From Ctena decussata (taxonomy: Eukaryota > Mollusca > Bivalvia > Lucinida > Lucinidae), in assembly GCA_963989385.1 (NCBI GenBank), contig OZ022505.1:57911737-57975736 (forward strand): DNA of 64,000 nt, given 5' to 3'. Of this stretch, positions 10,016-22,677 are shown piece after piece. The notes beneath the pieces were generated by a model. It was given only the letters and a program-made list of their open reading frames with translations. It ran no database searches and was not told the origin of the DNA. Position 1 is the stretch's first letter. Every line of letters begins with the position of its first letter. The position numbers and the translations under genes are program-made.

Positions 10016-11405
10016 TATATCTGTTAAAGCGGCATAGGACTGCGTGAACAATATTGCAACCGAATCACGTGAAAGACCAGCAGAAACGAATAAACAGATA
10101 CACCTCTAAAACTGAAGTGAAAATTGGCATCACCACAAAATTGAATGTTCATGATTATTGGCTTTAACCCTGCAGCATCATATCCAGTGCTCATCGATAT
10201 CTCTAGGGGTTTGGATAACTGCATAGCAGCTACTGGTATGCTTTTAGTAAAGAGCTAGAGGTTCCTTTGGGGACTTGTTTGCCATTTTTCATGAAAGGCC
10301 TGAATTAGCTCAGCAGGAGTTTTCTGAAGCCTCTGGTGATTAGAATTGGTATGTTGTAACATCTATTAAGCATGTTCAGTAAGATTTAAAACTTTCGATC
10401 GGCGTGACTTGTCCATACGGACGATTGTCTCCGTCTTAAGCTCCTGGTTCATCTCAATAACGCTGTGGAATTGCACATCTATGCCCATTAAAGTCTATTA
10501 AAATGATTTAATTGGCCAATTGAAGCTGAAGCAAAAAGAAAAAAAAAAAAAAAAAAAAAAAGGTTTGCAACAGAATTTACACAGCAAATTTGCGCGGTTG
10601 CATGCTGGTAATGAGTCTTTGTTTGACGCCATTCCTTAGAAATTCGAGGCGAGAGTGCGCAATTTGTGACGCAAATTGGCATCTGATCCAGTGGACCCAC
10701 TGCATTTTCACAGATTAGTCCAGATTGTGCGTAGATAGCCATGATGGTAAGGGAAAGTGTGACATCTGCCAGGAACATGATGTGTCGATTATAAATTAAA
10801 TTGTCACGTGGAATAAGGCATGTCTCGAGGAGGGCGGGAAATGGAATGGTCCGGCATCTGTATTTGCAGCTGCTTTGATGCCAGACAGAGTCACTCTGAT
10901 TTGTGTTATCGATTTACGAGACCGTTTGCTGGAGTTTTTGGCGATGGCATCATCGATTTACAGGACAAATGTGGTGGGTCAGTACCATTGCGAAAAAAAC
11001 CCCCAAAAAAACAATCGTTCGCATTGACATGTCAATTCGACCACAAGTTTAAATCCGATTGAACAGGCTGCTTTAGACATGTTACACCGCCAATTCTAAT
11101 CACAGGGGCTTCCTGAAACTCATGGACAGCTCATTCAGGCCTTTCGTGAAAAATGGCAAACAAGTCCCGAAATGGGATTCTTGGGAATTACCAAAAGTAT
11201 ACCGAGAAGCTGTCAAGCAGTTATTCAGGCGCTAAATGGTCACACTGAGAACTGAAAATCATTTTGTATGGATAAAGCAAAAAATATGGACATTCAGTTT
11301 AGTGGTAATGCCAGTTTACACATTGATTTCAGGGGTATACCTGTTTATTCATGTCTGCTGGTGTGTCATGTGATCAAATTCCAATATGATTCATGCAGTA
11401 TTGTG
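10016..11405. mobile_element. Old inverted-repeat element
   Basis: The segment 10020-10370 is a diverged reverse complement of about 11060-11400. Paired landmarks are GGGACTTGTTTGCCATTTTTC (10270) with GAAAAATGGCAAACAAGTCCC (11149), and GCATCACCACAAAATTGAATG (10128) with its diverged partner near 11295. The centre (10480-11060) carries a poly-A run at 10530-10561 and open frames without known homology. Confidence 0.7.
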
Positions 11406-12214
11406 CAGCTTTGATAGATGTATTCAACACAGGAAATTGATTTTTGGGAAACTTTTATCTCGGTATAAAAAATCAGTCAAATATTTCATCCTTATCTTTT
11501 TTGGTCCAGTAGAGTACAAGAAACAAGTTAGGCCATACAAACCCTATATATATTGTTACGAATACGAACATTACACATGCCAAGATTAGCCTGTGCACAA
11601 GACATGTCTCGCTGGAACATGCGAAAACTGTACACGTTTCAGCTAGACAATCAGACAATGCTTTGCGCAGACTAGTCTAGTCAGGTAAACATACACAGAA
11701 GTGTCATGTATGGTGTGTAGGTACATCTTTCTCTCTCTCTCTCTCTCTGTAATACATTTTACTTCCGATTTATTTCCAGAGGCGACGCAACTTTTCTAAA
11801 TTGGAGTCTATCTTAAGGAAGGAATTTGCTCTCACGAGAACAAATTATTTCCTTCAAGATTGATCCCAATTTTGAGTGGTGGCAAACACATGAAAATAGC
11901 AGACATATTTCCATTTAAAGTGTTCTCATTCATCTTCGCAGAGCCACAATACCGTAAGCATTGCGGTGAGATCCAGAACGAGGTTGTTTCTCTCACCTGA
12001 CGTTACTGCATGGAGACCAGTGGCGGCCGCGTACCAGTGGCGGCCATATTCGATTTGCGCGCGCAGTTTCGTATTTACTGTGTAATTGATTATATAAATG
12101 TGTACAGGTACCCATAGTATATTTAATTAAAATATATTAAAAAAAGTGTCCATAATTAGATAACGGAATAGATAAAGTGTTTGCAAGAAAAAACCAGAGG
12201 ACCAATGGTCCTGT
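11406..12214. other. No recognised gene
   Basis: Contains a CT microsatellite at about 11731-11748. No supported exon or complete element was recognised. Confidence 0.5.
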
Positions 12215-15200
12215 AGCTCACCTGACACTTGGTCCTGGTATATATTTTCATGCTTTTATACATGTATATAGCACCAGGGCAGGGCCCCCCTCCCTTGGGG
12301 ATTAATGTTGAGTCCAAAGTCTATATACCAAGCCACAAGGTCACTGGGCCTTTGTTTCTGGACAAAGATTTCTGAAGGGTTTTTATCATAAATGGGTGTG
12401 GCGGCCACCATGTTCATACGACCATGACCATCTGAACAAACTTTGATTCCTTTGATCCAGTAATAAAGCTCCATATGAAATACAGTAATCATTTGTATAA
12501 ACTATGATGGGCCTGAGTGCCCAATGCTACATACCGGTACCAAGTTTCAAGGTATAGGCCTTTCGGTTCTTGAGAAAAAGACTTTTGAAGAGTTTTTACC
12601 ATATATGGGCATGGTGGCCATCTTGGTCAAGTGACCAAGACCATCTGAACAAACTATGGTTCCTTTAAACCGGTGAAGCTCCATATGAAATATGGCTTCA
12701 ATTGACCTTAGTGGCCTCTGAGAAGATGTTTGAAAATGTTGACAGGTGACAGAATCTCAATGACCTTGTACAAAAGTCAAAGAATGACCTTGACCTTTAA
12801 CGACAAAATATCTTCATCTGGTCATTTAGTCAACCATATATACCAAATATTGCACCTTAGACTTAAATAGTTTCTGAAAAATCCACTGTTTAAGCATTTT
12901 CCCATATAAAAGACTACATAATGTACCAAAGTTGACAGTGTCATAAATTAGGTCAAGGTCAACACACGATCATTTGTATAAACTATGATGGGCTTGAGTG
13001 CCCAAAACTACATACCAAGTTTCAAGGTCATACACCTTTTGGTCATGGAGAAGAAGATTTTGAAGGGTTTTTACCATATACGGGCGTGGCGGCCATCTTG
13101 GTCAAGACCCTGAGAACAAACTTTTATTCCCTGATCACACTTAGACTCCATATGAAATTTTGCTTCAATCAGACCAGTGGTTTCACAGGAGTAGATGTTT
13201 TGAAAATCTTGATGACGGACAGACCGACAAAATAACCTTGACCTTCAGTGACATAATATCTTCATCTGGTCATTTAGTTGACCATATATACCATGTATTG
13301 TACCTTAGACTTAAATAGTTTCTGAGAAATCCACTGTATAATCGTTTTCCCATATAAAAGCCTAACGTACCAAAGTTGACCATGTCGTAAATTAATTCAA
13401 GGTAAACGCATGGTCATGATTTGTATAACCTATGATGGGCCAGCATGCCACATACCAAGTTTCAAGGTCATGGGCCCTTTGGTTCTGGAGAAGAAGATTT
13501 TTGAAGGGTTTTTACCATATATGGGCATGGCGGCCATCTGGGTCATGTGACCCAGATCCCGGGTATACATACCAAGTTTCAAGGTCATAGGCCTTTTGGT
13601 TCTAGAGAAGAAAATATTTGAAGGGTTTTTACCATATATGGGCATGGTGGCCATCTTGGTCATGTAGCCCAGCCCCCCGGTATAAACTTGAGTTCCCCTA
13701 TCCCACTGAGACACCATATGAAATTTGGCTTCAATCTCCCCAGTGGTTTCAGAGGAGAAGATGTTTGAAAATCTTGATGACGGACAGACCGACAAAATGA
13801 CTTTGACCTTCAGTGACATAATATCTTCCTCTGGTCATTTAGTTGACCATATATACCACATATTGTATCTTAGACTTAAATAGTTTCTGTGAGTCCACTA
13901 TATAAGCGTTTTCCCGCATGCCCAAAGCTACATACCAAGTTTCAAGGTCATAGGCCTTTCGGTTCTTGGGGAAGAAGATTTTTGAAGGGTTTTTACCATA
14001 TATGGGTATGGCGGCCATTTTGGTCATGTGACCCAGACCCCGGGTATAAACTTTCGTTCCCCCATCGCACTGAGACTCCATATGAAATTTGGCTTCAATC
14101 GGCTCAGTGGTTTCAGAGGAGAAGATGTTTGAAAATCTTGACGACGGATGGTCCGAGGGAATGACCTTGACCTTTAGTGACATAATATCTTCATCTGGTC
14201 ATTTAGTCGACCATGTGTACCAAGTATTTTACCTTAGACTTAAATATTTTCTGAGAAATCCACTGTTAGAGCGTTTTCCAATATAAAAGCCTAACGTACC
14301 AAAGTTGACGATGCCGTAAATTAGGTCAAGGTCAACGCAAGGTCATGATTTGTACAAACTATGATGGGCCGGCATGCCCGATGCTACATACCAAGTGTCA
14401 AGTCATAGGCCTTTTTGGTTCTGGAGAAGAAGATTTTTGAAGGGTTTTTACCATATATGGGTATGGCGACCATCTTGGTCATGTGACCCAGACCCCGGGT
14501 ATAAACTTTCGTTCCCCCATCCCACTGAGACTCGATATGAAATTTGGCCTCAATCGGTCCAGTGGTTTCAGAGGAGAAGATGTTTGAAAATCTTGACGAC
14601 GGATGGTCCGACGGAATGACCTTGACCTTTAGTGACATAATATCTTCATCTGAACATTTAGTCGACCATGTGTACCAAGTATTGTACCTTAGACTTAAAT
14701 ATTTTCTGAGAAATCCACTGTTTAAGCATTTTCCAATACAAAAGCCTAACGTACCAAAGTTGACGATGCCGTAAATTAGGTCAAGGTCAACGCAAGGTCA
14801 TGATTTGTATAAACTGTAATGGGTCGGCATGGCCAATGCTACATGCCAAGTTTCAAGGTCATAGGCCTTTTGGTTCTGGAGAAGAAGATTTTTGAAGGGT
14901 TTTTACCATATATGGGCATGGCGGCCATCTTGGTCATGTGACCCAGATACCCGGAACAAATTTTCGTTCCCCCGACCTAGGTAGGCTCCATATGAAATAT
15001 GGTTTCAATCAGCCTAGTGGTTTCAGAGAAGAAGATGTTTCACAATCTTGACGACGTGTGGATGGACGAAATGACCTTGACCTTTAGTGACATTATATTT
15101 TCATTTGTTCATTTAGTTGACCATGTATACCAAGTATTATACCTTAGACTTGAATAGTTTGTGAGAAATCCACTGTTTAAGCCTTTTCCCATACAAAAGC

Positions 15201-15592
15201 ATAACGTACCAAAGTCGACCATGTCATAAATTAGGTCAAGGTCAACGCAAGGTCATTATTGGTACAAACTATGATGGGCTCGCATGCTTGATGCTACATA
15301 CCAAGTTTCAAGGTCATAGGCCTTTTGGTTCTGGAGAAGAAGATTTTTGAAGGGTTTTTTACCATATATGGACGTGGCGGGCATATTGGTCATGTGACCC
15401 AGATACCCGGAACAAACTTTCGTTCCCCCGACCTAGGTAGGCTCCATATGAAATATGGCTTCAATCGGCCCAGTGGTTTCAGAGAAGAAGATGTTTGAAA
15501 GTCTTGACGACGGACGGACGGACGGACGGACGGACGACGGATGCCTGGCTATACTATAAGCTCACCTATGAGCCTAAATGCTCAGGTGAGCT
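12215..15592. mobile_element. AGCTCACCTGA element built of about 455-bp tandem units
   Basis: Opposed termini AGCTCACCTGA (12215) and TCAGGTGAGCT (15582-15592) bound an array. The landmark CCAAGTTTCAAGGTCAT recurs near 12540, 13015, 13455, 13935, 14391, 14846 and 15301, with a partial copy at 13572. The last three intervals are 456, 455 and 455 bp. Each unit has TTTTTACCATATATGGGCATGG and repeated AGGTCA/TGACCT hexamers. A GGAC tetranucleotide tract lies at 15512-15535. Apparent ORFs on both strands recur unit by unit and are repeat artefacts. Confidence 0.85.
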
Positions 15593-17334
15593 AAAAAAGC
15601 CGCCACTGTTCACAGGCCAGTACGACGGCGATGTAACAAAAACATTTAACATTGTTTCACTGTCGTGCAGTTGCTTGGCTAGACATATCTGACAGACCTT
15701 GCATCGAGGCAACTAAGAATACCTTTTCTTGAAGCGGTTCCCTTGGTAGAAGTCTTAGCCTACCAGGCCGTTTCTTGGATGAGCTACTTCCCATTTTGCT
15801 TTGTCAAGTCTGTTTCAAAGGAGGACCAGCTGCATAGCTTCTAAGCCCTGCAAAAGTAACAAATGTGTTCACTACAATACAAAAAGGCAGTTCAGAATCT
15901 TTAGTTTTGACAGGCCAGTTTACTTTCAATTTCCGATCGATAGACTTGTGAAATGCTATTTTTGCAGCCCTTTAATCAGTATTTTGATATTATCCAACTA
16001 ACGAAACTAACGAAAGGGTGATAAAGAAAGGCTGTGTGCAATGCGTCCAGTATAAATTGAAAATATTTAGCCTCTAGCGGAATTCAAACCCGGATCGCTA
16101 GCTTAGTACTATTCGAGGGATGTGCTACAGAGACTGCAGTGCATCAAAACATGTAATGTAGACCCTGACTGCGGTCCTTTTGGTAACCGCAAGATTCAAA
16201 CTTAATTAGCATACTGTGTGAGCAGCGATGCGCAGAACAGGAATTCTTAGAATATATTACTACTTAGCCAGATTAATATTGTAAAACGACATTCTGAATA
16301 TTGTGCTGATTCGTATATGTATAAACCATTTCGTAAACAAACTCATTCAGCACTCACTCATTGCTTTATATTGTAAAGAATGAAAGAATCCATCATGAGC
16401 ATCCATAAACTGTATAACACTTATATTGCGCGGTTAATAAATTTTGGAACTATTCGCGGTTTAGCCTCAAAAGCGCTTAGCCATAAGTCCGCAATATTTG
16501 ATTTTCAATCCATTTACGTACGCATATATAGCATAACAGAGCTTTAGATAAAAAGGAGTATCCGGTGAGTATTTCAGATCTTCTAATAAGATGCGATTCT
16601 AATATATTCCACAGTGTATAGTTTACTAGAAAAGTAGAAAGAAAACATTACAATTTTACATCAAGTTTATTTATTATCAGGAGCCACGATATATCATGAA
16701 TGCCAGAATTTATCTGCGCCAATACATCATTTACATTAAACCGCGAAATTTTGATGCCGCAGACATTATGTATTTTACAATAGGATGTGGAAATCTCATC
16801 AATTGGGTCGAGATTTCAACCAGAGACGAAATTCCCATCCCAAGGATGGAAACTTAAAGGACCAGAAACTATCTAATCGACACATTTATGAATCCCAAAG
16901 GACCAGAAACATTTAATATGCACTCTGATGAAGCATGGGGAAACGTTTTACGGCTGCCACACAGCACTTAACACCAGCTGAAGTACAGATAAGTAAATTC
17001 TGAAAGGTAAGATCTTTTGGAAGCAAGGAACATATCGGAGATACGAACCCAATAATAATAATACGAATAATATTAGCGCGCACTCGCTCGCAGGCGCGTA
17101 AGCATTACGTCACTTTCAACGGGATTTCTTTCGTTACGAAATAGAATAGAAATTAACAAAATAATAAGAAAGAGAGGCCGGCCAGTCTTTCTGTCGCCAC
17201 GCTACGAAATGACGTAAAACGTTCCGTTTGAGTAAAAAAAGACATCAACTTTGAGTGGATCACTCTATGGTCAGTATATAAAATCCAAGGAAGCTGAGCG
17301 GTGTGTGAAATTTTAAGGAGAAAAGAGAATTATA
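15593..17334. other. Intergenic, SINE and MITE traces only
   Basis: Around 16078-16150 the minus strand shows a B-box-like GATCCGGGTTTGAATTCCGC, a likely SINE head. Around 16411 a stretch similar to the left end of the CTGTAAAACACTTATATTTGG element starts, probably a decayed copy. No coding exon is supported. Confidence 0.4.
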
Positions 17335-17862
17335 TACTGTAAAACACTTATATTTGGCGGCAGCTAAATTTGGCGGTTTTAAAATATGGACCTTTTGGCG
17401 GATTTTTATTTTGGCGGTTTTGTGATTTGTCAATAACAAAATATTTCTGCTGACGTCGTATTTGGCGCTTTGGTGGAGCTCTATATTGTCTTGGTGATTA
17501 AAACGATAACAATTATTATCATGATCATGCTACATTTTGTGCAGTTAATTGTTTAAAGTAAACAGATTTTGTGTTCCTTCTGATTTAATCAACTAACTGA
17601 AATACTAATTAGTATGGTGAGAACATTTTCATACTCCGTTTTCTCCCACTTGTTATTTGCAAGGCATCTTCTTTTGCGCTAATAAATCTGATGCGTATTA
17701 GCTTTGATATTTTGGTAGAGGAAATAGGATAGGCACAATACTATTTTTTCTTCTTTCAGTGTCATGGTTTATATTGGCGGCATTTTGATTTGGCGATTTT
17801 CTTCTTTTCCGCCAATATCGCCAAAATAAAGTGACCGCCAAATATAAGTGTTTTACAGTAGC
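17335..17862. mobile_element. MITE with 26-bp TACTGTAAAACACTTATA ends
   Basis: The left end TACTGTAAAACACTTATATT (continuing TGGCGG) is matched in reverse complement by CCGCCAAATATAAGTGTTTTACAGTA at the right end. GGCGG/CCGCC words recur subterminally. The likely TA target site suggests a Tc1/mariner-type origin. The interior is non-coding. Confidence 0.85.
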
Positions 17863-18689
17863 CAGTTTTCCGAGGGGAAAGATTATTACGGCGAAAATGT
17901 TCTCTGACAATTTCTCATCATTTTGTTCGACGGATTTCGCATGTGTTGAGTTGTAATAAAATTATTACAAATTTCATACGACTAAAAAGCGTTGTAAAAC
18001 TGAACCCCAAATCGTACAATCAATAGTCCGATCAGGGTCTACACTTCGACCACGCTTTTTTGTCTTAAACTTTAAAGTTAGTTAACATGGTAGCAGCCAA
18101 AGAGAGATTTTATCATTCCATCCACACTTTGTAAAGAGCGATGTGCTCGCTAGGCAGTGCCCTTTTTTTCATATTAATAATAAAAAAAACTTTCAAACAA
18201 AAGGCCGTTTCTTTTCTTGTCTGGCCCAATTTCCGATCATCCCGCACATTCCAGATTTGGTTTCTTCAACTGACATAATATAAATAAATACACAGTGAAG
18301 TCCTACCTTCATGGTTTCAGAATGGAACTGTCAGTTTAATGTTTTTGAAATGTTTTCCAAAGTGCAAAGCTCGTAAACAGAAGAAATAATCTCATTCTTT
18401 TAAGATCATTTTTATGAAAGCGACATAGTTCGGTACACATGAAAGGCTCGTCATTGTTTTAACGGGGGTTGAGTGAATGTATCGTCTTTGTATCCAATGA
18501 CATTTTATTTTACTCTGACTAACTCTTTATACCGTATTCATCCTATTAAACGCCCCTGCTCTAATACACTAAATATGTCTCTTTTTTTTCAAAAATAATG
18601 TTTTATTAACTTGAATGTATATTTGTTTGCTTCTCTGGAAGATGTAGCTCTTTAAACTGGGTCTGAGCTTAAAGGAAAGAATGTGCTCC
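17863..18689. other. Intergenic with decayed MITE pieces
   Basis: At 18530-18640 lies sequence shared with 53825-53910 and, inverted, 58600-58690 (CGTATTCATCCTATTAAACGCCCCTGCTC). It is followed by a half hairpin CTTAAAGGAAAGAATGTGCTCC that abuts a truncated family A copy. Confidence 0.5.
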
Positions 18690-18889
18690 GAGAGAAAAGT
18701 GGCATGTGCGTCCAGTGAAGACTCAGATCAACATGGGCATTCGCCCAGTCAGTTCAGAGCTTGCTTGGACCCTTAACTACCCTTTAAGCGTGCTGCAAAG
18801 ACTCTGATCGGACTGGGCGGATGCCCATGCTGATCTGAGCCTTCGCAAGGCGCACATGCAACTTAGTTGGTTTTGTCATGTTGCGGCTC
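18690..18889. mobile_element. Hairpin MITE family A copy, left-truncated
   Basis: The right end TTGTCATGTTGCGGCTC is intact. The left starts at AGAGAAAAGTGGCATGTG, without the outer GAGCCGCGACAC. Confidence 0.85.
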
Positions 18890-19034
18890 ATATTACATGT
18901 ATAGAATGGTAAACAGTGTAGCGCCTGTCAGTCTGCTCCTTTAGGAACAGTCCGAGTGCGGTCTGAAATGTTTGTTCTCATGTATATGTCCCAGCATTTA
19001 ATTATTATTATTATTTTAACTGTAGTAATCGCAC

Positions 19035-19310
19035 ATATCTTAAAAAGTTGGTTGGTTGGTCGTTTTGGGTTTAACGGCCCTTTGAGACATTTTTTGCAGT
19101 CTATATCGGGACGTCTCCCAAAGAGAGAGAGAGAGAGAAAGAAGAGAGAAATGATAGACGAGAAAAAAAATGTCCAAACAATCCCCATCCGCACCTACTG
19201 CAAGCACAGTAGGCCCTTGTCTTCTTATTATCCAAATCAGTAGGACGCCCCGGCACTGGAAGTTAAACCCAGCACCATCGCACAACCCAGCCACCCCCCA
19301 TATCTTAAAA
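19035..19310. mobile_element. SINE-like repeat with GA microsatellite
   Basis: GGTTGGTTGGTCGTTTTGGGTTTAACGGCC and the later CGGCACTGGAAGTTAAACCCAGC have the form of the conserved ends of a tRNA-derived SINE family seen in molluscs. A GA tract at 19123-19138 lies in between. Confidence 0.4.
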
Positions 19311-20304
19311 AGACAGAATTTTACGCTGATCATATACATGTATTTACGTAACGAAGGCCACGTGCCTTAGGCTATATTAAATCGAACGCACCTTTATATA
19401 TGTGCCATGACTTTCAATCTCAATTTATGATTATTGATTCTATTGATTTAACTTAATCCCATTTGTAATCAGACGTGTGTAAATTTTGGCATACTTCAAT
19501 CATAAAGACATTTTAGGTCTGCTCACAGAAAAAAAGCTAGCTAAAACGGACAATAAATTCTCCGATCGACATGCATATAAACTATTTTTTAGGGCTTTCA
19601 GTTCTGTATATACATGTAGTAATGAAGGTCCAAAATATTAGACAAGCGAACACTAAAGAATTTGATTGAACTCCGCGCTTACGGAAGTTGATCAAGCCAA
19701 ATTAACAGGCAATATTTTGAATTTCATTTTCCTTGACTCGGCTCCATGAAATATGATCAGCGCTGCAAAAAGAAAATTTTCTCAAGCCATGTACGTACAT
19801 ATACAAACTACGGATACCACAAATCAGATTACGCAGTCTGATCCGCGCAGGTGCAGATCGCCCAGACAATAATTGCCTCTTGTAAATTTAAAAGCGAGCT
19901 GCGCATGCTTTGACTAGACTGCACATAAACCGAACCTGGTCGAGATATGCTTAGATATGCGCAAATAATGTATGGCTTAGCAGCGGGTTTTCACACCGTG
20001 CGCCATATTTGTTTTGACGCCGAGACGCTCTAAAGCGTATTTATGCCAAAAAATCTTGTTAGATATAAATTAGAAGTATTCATGACTGTTGTTAAAATTG
20101 GATCAGTTGGTCATTAGGATTGTATAAGTACTAATGTTCATTGTACAATAACTTGTATTTATTATTTAGTATGTGATGGTATGGGCGAAGCAAATGAAAA
20201 CAAAACAAAAAAAAAATAGCAAACATGCATAGACAGAAGCCTAGCAGTTCAAGTAAACAAGAAATTGTGTGCTCTGAATGCAAATCAGGTAAGGTCTATT
20301 ATAT
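19311..20304. other. No recognised gene
   Basis: AT-rich intergenic DNA. A GATCCGCGCAGGTGCAGATC-type palindrome lies at about 19840-19860. No exon or full repeat was recognised. Confidence 0.45.
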
Positions 20305-20538
20305 GAGCCGCGACACGAGAAAACCACAATGTACTTGTACGCCAAGCGCTGACTCAGATCAGCCTGGACATCCGCCTAGTCCACTCAGACTCTTTGCTCA
20401 GCGCTTAAAGGGTAGCCTAAAGGTCACAGCCACCTCCATGCGGACAGCAAAGGCTCTGATCAGACTGGGCGGATGCCAAGGCTGATCTGAGTGCGCTGGG
20501 CGCACAACCACATTGTTGGTTTTGTCGTATCGCGGCTC
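20305..20538. mobile_element. Hairpin MITE family A copy
   Basis: Full length, ends GAGCCGCGACACGAGAAAAC and TTTTGTCGTATCGCGGCTC. The flanks ATAT and AATT are not a duplication. Confidence 0.92.
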
Positions 20539-21299
20539 AATTATTATATTATTTTTTATGTTCGTCCGCAGCAGAACGTTGAATTGACTTTAATTTGACG
20601 CTTCGACGTTGCGTGCCTTTCAACCTAGTTCCATGTATTGTTACCTTAATATACGAGTAAATGTACAATTGCAACATAGGCAGCCAACTAAACGAAGTGG
20701 GTGAATGAGTGAATTTGCTACGAGCACGCCATCTCTAAATGACTTTTTGTTTATAATATCTTTTAAGTATGGAAAAAATCAAATTTGTATTACTCATTCC
20801 AGATAGGGGGAGTTTTTCGCCGATATTTCCTGGACTCGGTTTTGTTGGTTTCTTGTGAAGATATGTGTTGTGACTCCTTATTAGAGCCACATCGAAAATG
20901 TGGTTCTAGTGAGTGTTCGCTGCACATATTCTTATGGTCGTTGGTTGTCATTGGTCGCCCCTTATCTGGGAAATTACCATTTGCGTTTCAAAATTTATTT
21001 GTACATGTATTGTTTTGTACGTCATTGCCTTATTGTTTTGATGTATATATTACTGTATGGGGAGGACCGTAACTAATGTTGAAAGAACTTGTGGTCCGAC
21101 CCAATTGCTTGACATATTAACAGGCAATAAAATATAAGCACGCCATTCATGTAAACTTGTACTAAACTAGCCCAACGCTATGAAATCGATTCGAAAATCT
21201 GGTGAAATGGGAATTTGAACCTACGGTTCAGACTAAAAGTCTTAATATGTGCAACCGCCATTGCTCGATCAGCATAAACTCAGATTGGAGTTTTTATTT
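20539..21299. other. No recognised gene
   Basis: Open frames here (for example 20785-21072) lack splice signals or recognisable motifs. No repeat was identified. Confidence 0.45.
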
Positions 21300-21512
21300 G
21301 AGCCGCGACACGAGAAAACCAACAAAGCGGTTGTGCGCCCAGCACAGACTCAGATCAGCATGGGCATCCACGCAGTGTGGTCAGTGTCTTTGCCGTCCGC
21401 ATGGAGGTAGCTTAAACCCTTAGCTACCCGTAAAGCGCTTAGCATAGTCTACTTAGTCTGGGCGGATGCCCTTGCTCACAACCACTTTGTTGGTTTTCTC
21501 GTGTTGCGGCTC
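21300..21512. mobile_element. Hairpin MITE family A copy with ATTT target duplication
   Basis: Full-length copy flanked directly by ATTT on both sides (21296-21299 and 21513-21516). Confidence 0.92.
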
Positions 21513-21761
21513 ATTTTTTCACTGTGGGTCCTAGATCAACTTAAACGCAGATGAGGGACTGCTTAACTCTGTTTCGACCAGTGGACTTTTCCATCATTAA
21601 ATGAATGTGTCCATTTCTAAATTAATATGTTTCTGGTGAATGTTTTCACTTTTTGTCGTGTTTTGCATAGAAGTTCCTGAAGCAAAAAGTGTTGATCCTG
21701 ATCAGACGCCGCGAACTGGGTTTGCACTGTTTGCATATGTCCACTAAACGTTTTTTCTACT

Positions 21762-22200
21762 CTAAAAAGAAGTTTTGTTTTGGTGTTGTTGTTGTGTTGT
21801 TGCTTTACGTCCACGGTAAACAGCTATGGTCATGTCGGGACGGTCAGTTAACCTCTTCCTGGGCAGGCTAAGACCTCCTCACCGGTTCACCAGTACTAAA
21901 TGCACTTATCTTCGCCAGTGACTGATAACTAAAAAGAAGTTTTGTTTTTGGTGTTGTTGTTGTGTTGTTGCTTTACGTCCACGGTAAACAGCTATGGTCA
22001 TGTCGGGACGGTCAGTTAACCTAACCGCACTATTCCTGGGCAGGCTAAGACCTCCTAACCGGTTCACCAGTACTAAATGCACTTATCTTCGCCAGTAACT
22101 AACAACTGCCCTTCTTGAATCAGCGGAAGGGGAAGAATCTATCTCCACGACAGTAAGTGGCCGGACTGGGTATCGAAGCCTGTACCTCTGGCTAAAAAGG
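21762..22200 (-). mobile_element. SINE with an internal tandem duplication
   Basis: On the minus strand the head carries a B-box-like CAGGCTTCGATACCC near 22160-22175, and the body ends in CGTAAAGCAACAACACAAC. The 3' body is duplicated: 21762-21928 and about 21929-22105 share AAAAAGAAGTTTTGTTT through CTTATCTTCGCCAGT. The second unit carries an extra CTAACCGCACTA segment. Confidence 0.65.
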
Positions 22201-22442
22201 ATTAAATATTAAGCACCCTAATTTCTATTTGCATATGCCAGCTTTTCGAAGAACTGTAAGATTGCATACATGCAGGACAGCTTTGAAAGTTGCCTACAAC
22301 ATCGTTCAACGTTTCGAAGTTTGCATATGACAGTTTTGAAAATGTGTACATGTATAATGCCAGCTTTGGAATCGGAAATTTGTATATGTACCAGTTTTGG
22401 ACGTTGAACGATTGCACATGATATCGTTATGAGTAAGCATAT

Positions 22443-22677
22443 GAGCCGCGACATGAGAAAACCAACAATGTGGTTGTGCGCCCAGCGCAGACTCAGATCA
22501 GCCTGGGCATTCGCCCAGTCTGAACAGAGTCTTCGCTGTCCGCATGGAAGTAGTTTAGACCCTTAGCTACCTTTTCAGCTCTTAGCAAAGAGTCTGATCG
22601 GCTGGGCAGTTGCCCAGGCTGATCTGAGTCTTCGCTGGGCGCATAACCACATTGTTGGTTTTCTCGTGTCGCGGCTC
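22443..22677. mobile_element. Hairpin MITE family A copy
   Basis: Full length, with ends GAGCCGCGACATGAGAAAAC and TTTTCTCGTGTCGCGGCTC. The arms are well preserved. Confidence 0.93.

Noticed and set aside
12256..14774. Many overlapping open frames on both strands
   Set aside because: They recur with the 455-bp unit and shift frame between units, so they are products of the tandem element.
20225..20485. Frames reading SRDTRKPQC or NEPRHEKTNK type peptides (also at 5.9, 21.2, 37.9, 38.2 kb)
   Set aside because: They are translations of the family A hairpin MITE ends; the same peptides appear in every copy.
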